Assembly (NCBI GenBank): GCA_013368445.1
Contig: JAACJO010000018.1
Span: 496,001 to 560,000, forward strand
From: Leucocoprinus leucothites
Taxonomy: Eukaryota > Basidiomycota > Agaricomycetes > Agaricales > Agaricaceae
Direction of reading: 5' to 3'
Length of the DNA: 64,000 nucleotides
In this document: positions 56,533-64,000 of the stretch, one piece after another
Layout: every line of letters begins with the position of its first letter
Numbering within the stretch: the stretch's first letter is position 1
The notes under the pieces: generated by a model
The model's input: the letters and a program-made list of their open reading frames with translations, nothing else
What the model was told of the DNA's origin: nothing
Databases searched by the model: none
Translations under genes and position numbers: made by a program

Positions 56533-59454
56533 GTGGGGCTGCCATCTGGGATGCCCCAATATCCCCAGCAACAGCTGGCATATACATACTGGCCACAATA
56601 CCCATATGCAATGGCACCACCAACAATGCCCCAGCACCACTCAGGGCCACTGCCACCATTGCTGCCATTCCCAACATGGTCAAGTAATCAGACTCAACTA
56701 CAGGAGGGTGCACTGACAGTGTTGTGTTCTGCAAAAGGAAAGTAATGTGCCATGGAGCAAGACATGCTCCAAGAACAGTACAATAGGCAGCAGTTGGCTA
56801 TAGTAAGCCAACTGTGTGTGATTGGTTTGCCCAACCACCTCATTGATGCATTGGACCTGTATAATGAAGTGGTCCTCCAGTCAATTGAGGAGCTTGTCAA
56901 AATTATTGACAATAGAGATGTAAGGATATTGCACCTGAAAGTGAGGTTGTCTTGTGCTAACAAGACAATCAAGAACCTCTGTGCATTGGCAGCAATGTCA
57001 GCACCAACTGCAAGGTCCAGTCAGGCACACAAGGACTCCATGATGGAGTCCTCAACCACCTCTCACAATACAAGGAAACAGCCCCACTCTGGGTCCTCTT
57101 CTTCTGTGTCCACAAATTCACCCCCCCAGCTGTTGAGGCCAGTAAATGCTTGACAGCAGCACCAACAACAGGGTATGGACCCTAGCTATAGCAGGTCCAA
57201 ACCTAGTGGCAAGAAAGCAAAGATGAACACTGAAAGTTTGTCTGCTAAACTGATGCTGATGAGGCCAAGAGATGTTCAACCTCAACCCATACCTACTATG
57301 ATGAGGACAAGCTCATCAAGCTCATCATGACCATCAAATACTCAGCCTTGGACAGGTATGCTGGAAACCCAACAGAGGCTGTCATATGTCAAGTCTACTG
57401 TGCCACAGGGAGAACCTCAGCACTAGCATCATAGGGAGGATCCTGAGCTGACAACTTTTGAAGATGTTGTCATGGAAGGGCCATCCCAATCTACATCCCC
57501 TGCAGAGCAGGATGTGGAAGTACCAGAAGGAGTTGTGGCACCTAGCACAACTTCTGACTCTTCCTGATATAGATGCCTGGTCTGCATAACCATTCACACA
57601 TTTGAGCAGGGCAAACCCATCTTCATTTGGGATACTCAGCCCACCAACACTGAGTGGAAGGCAAAAGTGGTTGCTGCTGGTTATGAGTCTGATAGCACAG
57701 ACTATGGGAGCAACTACAAGACAAAGAAGAAGAAGATGAAGATGATGATGACAGCCAAGGAGAAGACCATTGATACCAAATGCCCTCTACCTACAGGTCA
57801 CGTCCTTAAGCATAGGACTGAAGGATGTGATGGTAGAGTGCCCAATACCTGGGGGGTCTGGAGAGACCCCCTCACACATACCACTGCCCAACATAACAAC
57901 CATATGGGTGGAATGCTTGGGCCCCACTTATATTGGAGCCCAAAGACCAATATTGTGTACATGGGTCAATCAGCCATACAAGCATCATCTCAAGAGCTAC
58001 AGATGACACAGGCTGAAGGATGGAAACTGGATCCTAAACAAAATCCAGTATACAGGAATGCTAGACATGGGTTGCCTATGCACCCCACAGAAGTAGACAA
58101 CCTTGTAAGGTTCATCTACAATGACAACAACACATGCATTCAGTAATGTGCTGAAGGATATGTACTCTTGTTAGAGCTCTATGGGATCACCCAACGGACT
58201 GAGGAGTCCAGCGGGGATGACTCCATGATGTACCTGGTCCCTCAGACCAGGTTTGACCCCAGACAATGGCCATCAGGACTGACAATGCCCATTGAAAACT
58301 GTCTGGCCACTTTTGTGGCCAGAAATCAGGACATCACACAGACAGGAAATCTACACAACCAGACCAGTGGGATGGGTGTTCCCCAATCCACTGATGAAGA
58401 TATCTTTGATCTGAACATACTGGGCAGGTTTGTATTGGCCCACAAGTTCCCTGGATTGGGATACTTAGTCCATGGGTTAATCATGGACCACCAACATGCC
58501 CTAAACATTCATACAATGTATGGATACATGTGGGTCTGTATATTTGGTCCCCATGAGTCTGGTCAGACTCACAATGCTCATGCAACCTTTACATGGTTGA
58601 TGGCCATTCTAATGGCCACACCAAACCTGTATAGGGAGCATATCAAACAATGGAACACCAGGCACCCTGACTGACCCTTTGTCATGCAAATGGGAGAGCA
58701 CTGGTATGTTCAACAACTGGCTCTTGCCCCAGGGCAAGGGCACAATTTGAACCTTGAATTGATATCCAAGGTATTAATACACAATGGGGTTGATCCTGCA
58801 GAGATTGACCACACCTATATCTTTGGAGTTCAGTATATGAACTCCACTTATGTTGATACACCTAACCATCAAGCTATGTTTGATGGCCACAATGATGATT
58901 GACTTGTGAGGCTGCAGTATCATGGGATACCCCCAGCTAGCTCTGAATGAGATGGATGGCTGCTTTCTAGCAATGTTGACCTTATCTGATTCTACTTCTT
59001 TGAGGACAGAGTAGAGGCCTTGCAAGAAGATGGGGACATGTGTGTAATATCCCACCCAGCATGGCATTGTGTGGGCACATGCCCCATTCCTATGGTGCTG
59101 CAGAATAGGCAGTACCCAGAGTCAATATGAGACTACTGGGAAGTGATGAATGGGTGGACCTTCAGACCCAATTGTTCCCAGCCCCCATTGACATCTTTTG
59201 CAGCATTCTTGTCATGCTCAGGTCATATGGCACCAGTGCCACCTTCAAATGAAGAGTCCACCATGCAGGTGGACTCCCTTTCTTTATATTCCTCAAACAA
59301 TGCTAATGAGCTCCCATATGATACCCCACCACTGGATCCAGCATCTGGTGGTTCTTCTCCTTTGACTGATATTGAAACAACACCAACTGAGAGCAGTCAG
59401 TTGGTGGAAGAGTCTATACCTAAGGCAGGGAGTACATCATTACCTCCTGCCTAA
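56533..59454 (+). pseudogene. Third ORF of the old chromovirus, function unknown (about 970 codons, nonsense-riddled)
   Basis: From 56,533 to 59,454 a single frame is kept with no frameshift that I could detect, although about a dozen stop codons (mostly TGA and TAG) cut it. It lies after the chromodomain and before the polypurine tract, the place where env-like genes sit in some retroelements, but I see no signal peptide or membrane anchor. Parts in order: Pro/Gln/Tyr-rich start (PQYPQQQLAYTYWPQYPYA), a helical segment (LNVVLQSIEEL-like, 56,850-56,990), a Ser/Thr-rich basic stretch (KPSGKKAKMN), an acidic stretch, a Lys-rich run (KTKKKKMKMMM), then a compact region with WGVWRDPLTHTT, FPGLGYLVHGLIMDHQHALN, MYGYMWVCIFGPHESGQTHN and MGEHWYVQQLALAPGQGHNL. 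No family was recognised. Most stops become sense codons by one T-to-C change. Confidence 0.65.
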
Positions 59455-59879
59455 TTTCTCAATTATTGCAAGTGGACAGATTTATATAATATCTGTCCAC
59501 TCTTATCTACTAACATCTTAATTATCCTATGGGCAGACAGATTAATCATGTCCAACTGCCCTTTATTAACTCTTAAAGGAATTGTTTCATTTATTATTAT
59601 TTTTATATACCATGCCTTGAGATGTACTGTGTTCTACAACACAGAATTTATGTGGCATTAGTGAGTCCCACAACTCACACTTCTGATTCTACAATGTTAA
59701 CTGGCACTAGTTAACATTGAACCAAGTTATATTAGGACTTGTACTGTTCCAACTTTTAGAGTCATAACAAGTACTGACTCAAAAAATAGTGCTGAATGAA
59801 CATTTTGTGATTCACTGTAATAAATCACTAATTCTTCTAATCAATTAAGAGACCATATTATTGGTCTAAAAGGGGGGTG
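59455..59879. other. Non-coding stretch before the 3' LTR
   Basis: AT-rich spacer ending in the polypurine tract AAAAGGGGGG (about 59,868-59,877). No gene is seen. Confidence 0.5.
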
Positions 59880-60712
59880 TGTAAGGAGTCTACACTATGG
59901 ATGTTGTAGTCTGGTTCATACCAGACTACCTTCTTATGATCTCTCTCTTATCTGGGTTATTAATCAATGACCTACATCTATGTTTGTATGTATTTTGTAA
60001 CAGCTTGATCACATTATGTAATACCTGAGTTATATTCACCTGTACAGATGCTTATTAAGCAACTAATCTTTCTTGTTTATACTACATAGTCACCTATAAA
60101 AGGGTCTGAACTATTTGGCATGATGTCACAATCTGCAATTGTGACTTTTATGATTCAATATCCAATTATTCTTTCATCTTCCAATTCCCACAATTTTCAT
60201 TATCTATTATTTCTATAAATATTTTGCAGCCTGTTTCCACTCATCATTCTATCTTTTTTTCATTTGCGCTTATATTTGTTTCTGCTATTCCATTTCTGTT
60301 TGTCATTCTCCATCACATCACATCTGTTATTGTCTATTTACCTTTTGTTTATCTGTTTATTCATTTATTGTTGCATTGTAAGTTTCATGATATTTACATG
60401 TTATTTGTCCAATTTTGCATTATCTTAAATATGTCACTACTAGCTCATGTATTACCCATTCTGAATATTGACTAAGATTCCACTCTGACTCTCTGTCCAT
60501 TATTCCTTCAGTGTTGAATTCCAATTCACACTGCCTGTCATCTTCCTTATAGACCAAATTGGTTGACATAATATTGGAAGGGTACAGCACATATGCTAAA
60601 GCCAATAACTAACCTCCATAACTTTCACATGCTTAGTAAGCACCAATAATTCACAAATCTTGACACATGAACTCTAAGATCACCATTCTCAATGTAAAGC
60701 ACAAGCTTTACA
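59880..60712 (+). repeat. 3' LTR of the old chromovirus, interrupted
   Basis: 286 bases of LTR sequence split by an insertion of 542 bases plus a 5-base duplication. Its terminal TGTAAGGAG and CTTTACA match the 5' LTR. Confidence 0.88.
60124..60665. repeat. Solo LTR of another family inside the 3' LTR
   Basis: 542 bases, starting TGTCACAATC and ending AATCTTGACA, with the 5-base duplication CATGA on both sides (60119-60123 and 60666-60670). The surrounding LTR closes up perfectly when it is removed. No other copy is in the window. Confidence 0.83.
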
Positions 60713-61229
60713 GTCTGACAAAACTAGCATTCATTCTCAATGTCTGCACTTCAAAAAACCACAAGTTTTTTTTTTTTTTTTGAAATTTACCTCTCAGGAA
60801 GAAAAGGAAGAATATTGGTCTGAGTAGTTGAGGATAGTCTTGTCAAGTTCCAGATTGGCATTGATGATGGTGTTGATGATGGTGCCAAAGCCACTAGTGA
60901 GAGTGATGAGGCTCAGGACATGTTCAACTCAGGAGATGAGCTTACTGATTAAATAATGAATACTTATGTTGCTAGAGATGATAGAATTTTCTGAGGATCA
61001 AAAAATTATTATAAAAGAATTTCTATAATATATTCAGTTCAGCTTGAACAGTAAGAGAACTTCTGGATGTGACACTGAGCTGACTGAACAGCAGAAGCCC
61101 ATTTTGTGATGTGACTTACTGTTCAATTAAAGGACCTTACAGTATATTTGCCATGTATTGAGTATCAATAAAACAAAACTCAATTAGACATTCATAGAGT
61201 TCTTATGTGCACTCTACAACATATTTGTA
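60713..61229. other. Junction region and degraded gag leader
   Basis: This sequence begins directly after the 3' LTR and does not match the Tc1 sequence on the element's left side. It includes a run of T (about 60,766-60,780) and short acidic frames. It probably belongs to the degraded gag that follows. Confidence 0.35.
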
Positions 61230-63693
61230 CTCCCCACCATGATGCACAATGTGTGTGAATGCCTTCATACTGTTTGCTACAATGTACATGTAGGGATTCA
61301 GGGTTATTACAATGCTATAATGGATGAGACACAGTGCATGACTGTGCATCCTGATGACTATACCTTGATTAATGTCTTCCTTGGGAGATTGTCTGAGGAT
61401 ATGAAAGACAAATTATTGTTTGAGCAAGGATTATCACTCAAAGCACATGAGCTTGAAGACTTCTTAGCTTTCACAATATCCTACAAGTTAAGATGGAAGA
61501 GTGCTGCATTCTACCATAAAAACTCATGGGCTGATGGGAGGCATGTCAAGTCACTGAATAAAAAAACTCAACAATGGGACTCCAGTGCTCTTGACCACAA
61601 GAAAACTGTTCTTGTGGACTGAAGGGTTGCTAATGGATGGACTACAATTCTGTCAAAAGAACTTTGAGTCACTAATAATAGCTCAAACAATAACCATATT
61701 GGGAACCAACATAATAGTTGACCCAAAGCTAAGGCTGGGCCATCATGACCCAGCAATAGTACTTCCCAATATGCACCAGTCAGAACCAGTGCACAACAGA
61801 AAATACCCAGTACAGTCAAATGTTATGGATGTGGTGGGCCCCACTTTGTGAGCAATTGTCCTCAATACACAAAAAATAATACATCCCATCTTCAGGCTGC
61901 ATGGACCATTGCCCCAGATGAGATGTTGTCCCACCCATTGGACAACATCAACCTATCAGTAATAACTGAGGCAGAACTGCAGGAAGAGAATACTATTGAT
62001 GTACCCAAACCTGAAGAGGATGCAGCTTTGGAACATAGCAGCAACCTCATAGAGGTTGAAGTGATCAAATCAGACTATGGTTCAGACACAAATGAATTCC
62101 TGAGTGCAATCCATGATAATATTATAGACATTGAATCAGATTGGATGTCAGATACTGAGATCCTTATTGCTGAGGACAAAGTGATTGAGATTTCCTCTAA
62201 TGAAGAGGATATCACTAATGGCATGCACCATAGTGCCAGATCAAATGAACCCATTAGTGACATAGAAGTCGACAATAATAATGATATTGAAATAGTTGTA
62301 GTATCATTTGCAGGACAATCTGTATCCAAGGAAAAAACTCGTGATCCTATAATCATAAATGCTGAACTGGCATATGCAATATCTGATACATCGGATATCT
62401 CACCAAATTCCAAATCAAGGAAAATGGCACTTCTCTATTGAACTAAAGAACAATTGGTTCAACCTCAATTATCTGATAGAGAAAAGCGATATCTAGGTTC
62501 TCTTGTAACTATTAATGGCATGGAAGCCTGGACCCTTTGGGATTCAGGCAGTACTATGTCAGGGGTAACCCTGACTTTCACTGAAATAGCAAAAATCAAA
62601 GTAAGTGAATTAGTTGACATCCAAACCTTACAGTTGGGAACTGTAGGTAGTCAATCCAATGTATGCTATGGAGCCATGTTAGGAATATCTATTGAGGGTA
62701 CAGAGTATCCCACTTACATGGACATAGCAAACTTTGATTGTTATTATGTCATATTGGGTACCCCTTTTATGTGCAAATACAAAGTCAAACTCAATTTTGA
62801 AAAATCATGCATTATCATAAGCAGCAGAGATGTGCACTTAAGATTATTTATGGAGCATACACATCATTGGCCCTCCAATGACTGATCTGAGTACTTCTCA
62901 AACCAGGAATGATAACCATTGGAAGAAACCACCTGATAAATCTAGTAGTTTTGTTATGTATATTGATTACATCTAATATTTGTTCCATCTACAATGCAAA
63001 GTTGATATTAGCTTTACTTAAGTAATATTGCAATTATGTTTGCCTTATATTTGTTCTTATATTTTCTTATCTTGTTTTGACTTATTTACTTTGACTCATT
63101 TTGACTCATTTGGTTTTGTTTACATTTTGATGACATGTGATTGTTAAATATAGCTGTGCTATCTTTGGACTTACCTTGTGATCTTCTCAGATGATCAAAG
63201 AAGAACTTCTTTAGAAGAACTTCTAAAGCTTCTTTGACAGATCATGTCTTATATAGTTTGATTAGCATTAAGGAAGCTGTATGCTTCTCTTCATTCATTA
63301 GAAGCCCTTGACCCTAGTTAATATTAGATACAGACTTGCATATATAAGTCATCAACATCTACTAAGGAGAAACATTGTTTCTACTTGGTTAGGTGGAGGC
63401 TCAATACAAGCCTTTATCTATAGAAAGTCAAATTGAACTTATGTCTTAAGATCTCAATTACCAAGTCTTTGACTCTTATAATTGCTGTATTATAACTCTG
63501 ACTTAGTAAATGACAAAGTCATTTACTGAGAAGGAGTCCCCTTTGATAAGATCAACTTGATACTTATTGCACCAGCTTAGGACTGGGCCAGTGTCACTAT
63601 AACAGGTCTGATTGAGAAGGACATTCCCTGCATTCAAGAGGAAATATTCTCAGAGTACTCCAATATGATGCTGGGTACACCTGACAAATTGTT
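61230..63693 (+). pseudogene. Fragment of a related chromovirus: gag, protease and start of RT
   Basis: Gag body GIQGYYNAIMDETQCMTVHP and ELEDFLAFTISYKLRWKSAA matches the old chromovirus (51,040-51,250). A zinc knuckle CYGCGGPHFVSNC lies near 61,820-61,860, an acidic tail with the same VEVIKSDYGSD motif follows, then the protease (EAWTLWDSGSTMSGVTLTF, VILGTPFMCKYKVKLNFE) to 62,885. An LTR-B solo LTR interrupts at 62952-63604, and the RT start resumes as EKDIPCIQEEIFSEYSNMML (63,610-63,690). It is then cut by another LTR-B copy at 63,694. From 61,848 to 62,885 the frame is continuous except for one TGA, so the acidic tail and protease share a frame here. Confidence 0.78.
62952..63604 (-). repeat. 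Solo LTR-B, minus orientation
   Basis: 653 bases, starting TGTTATGTATATTGATT and ending CACTATAACA. It is the reverse complement of the LTR assembled from 44154-48474. Flanks AGTTT and GGTCT differ by two transitions and may be a decayed target duplication. It splits the protease-RT reading frame of the chromovirus fragment. Confidence 0.8.
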
Positions 63694-64000
63694 TGTTATA
63701 GTGATGCCAGCCTGGTCCTAAGCTGGTGCGATAAGTATCAAGTAGATCTTATCAAAGGGGACTCCTTCTTGGTAAGTGACAAAGTTGTTTACAAAGTCAG
63801 AGTTTATAATACGGCAATTATAGAGTTAAGACTTTAGTAATTGAGATCTTAGAGCTTAAGTTCAATTCAACTTTGTTTAGATAAAGACTTGTATTGAGTC
63901 TCCACCTAAATAAGTAGAAACAATGTTTCTCCTTGGTAGATGTTGATGACTTATATATGATACAAGTCTGTATCTATTATTAACTAGGGCTAAGGGCTTC
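63694..64000 (+). repeat. LTR-B copy, plus orientation, cut by the window end
   Basis: It starts TGTTATAGTGATGCCAGCC and matches 44154 onward and the reverse complement of 63604 downward. At least 307 bases are present; whether it is a solo LTR or the 5' LTR of a full element cannot be seen. Confidence 0.8.

Larger units (their letters stand above)
48750..60712 (+). mobile_element. Old Ty3/gypsy chromovirus with a third ORF
   Basis: LTRs of 286 bases: 48750-49035 and 59880-60712 (the latter holds a 542-base solo LTR plus 5-base duplication). Both start TGTAAGGAGTCTACAC and end AAGCTTTACA. The polypurine tract AAAAGGGGGG lies just before the 3' LTR. Inside: gag (with another solo LTR inserted), pro-pol with chromodomain, and a 2.9 kb frame of unknown function. 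The left flank GGAGG belongs to a Tc1 transposase; the right flank GTCTG does not match, so no target duplication remains. CpG is scarce throughout. Confidence 0.88.

Noticed and set aside
56498..56734. Possible hydrophobic minus-strand protein in the old chromovirus
   Set aside because: Antisense of the Pro/Gln-rich start of the third ORF, with no flanking support.
56533..59454. Calling the third ORF an envelope gene
   Set aside because: Position alone suggests it; no signal peptide, transmembrane anchor or cleavage site is visible.
60766..60780. Run of T that might mark a poly(A) tail of a non-LTR element on the minus strand
   Set aside because: No LINE or SINE sequence and no target duplication next to it; best left as a simple homopolymer.

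Overview
The window reads as nuclear DNA of an agaricomycete basidiomycete (mushroom-type fungus). Genes are split by introns of about 46-70 bases with GT/AG ends. The recognisable host families are ones expanded in Agaricomycetes: a DUF6534 membrane protein, an F-box protein, a caspase-like (metacaspase) protein, NACHT NTPases and a SAP-domain protein. About two thirds of the sequence is transposable elements or their remains. All family names come from reading the translations; no database search was run.

Layout. (1) 1-11,470: host genes on the minus strand (DUF6534 protein, F-box protein, caspase-like gene), with a stretch at 1.9-6.1 kb where I recognise nothing. The caspase-like gene is split by a 1.15 kb TA-flanked DNA transposon and carries other lesions. 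(2) 11.9-15.0 kb and 27.6-34.7 kb: a NACHT family amplified on the plus strand. Two copies are intact five-exon genes (741 and 733 aa) and two are truncated. They share a promoter and first exon, and an unidentified repeat travels with them. (3) 16.2-24.9 kb: a decayed Ty1/copia element on the minus strand with 254-base LTRs and target duplication GATGT, containing a second 5'-truncated copia element. (4) 25.1-27.5 kb: a decayed SAP-domain gene and a scrap of Ty3/gypsy integrase. (5) 35,036-43,230: a young, nearly intact Ty3/gypsy chromovirus (559-base LTRs, target duplication GGATA) with gag, pro-pol with chromodomain, a likely self-priming site, and an intron-containing antisense gene for a GAL4-type zinc-cluster protein. 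(6) 43.2-64 kb: an AT-rich, CpG-poor block of nested old elements. A Tc1 element is split by a solo LTR that itself holds a pogo-like element and another solo LTR. Next comes an old chromovirus (48,750-60,712) with a long third reading frame of unknown function after pol, then a related gag-protease fragment and further LTRs.

How it fits together. The NACHT and caspase-like genes belong to families linked to fungal nucleotide-sensing and cell-death proteins, but no shared pathway is shown here. The rest of the window is a record of repeated insertion. Target duplications and empty-site comparisons give the order of many events. In the right-hand third, decay appears mainly as C-to-T type nonsense changes that leave reading frames otherwise aligned, which points to methylation-linked deamination or a RIP-like process. 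The two best leads for undescribed biology are the extra genes of the two chromoviruses: the antisense zinc-cluster gene (41,288-42,542) and the third ORF (56,533-59,454).
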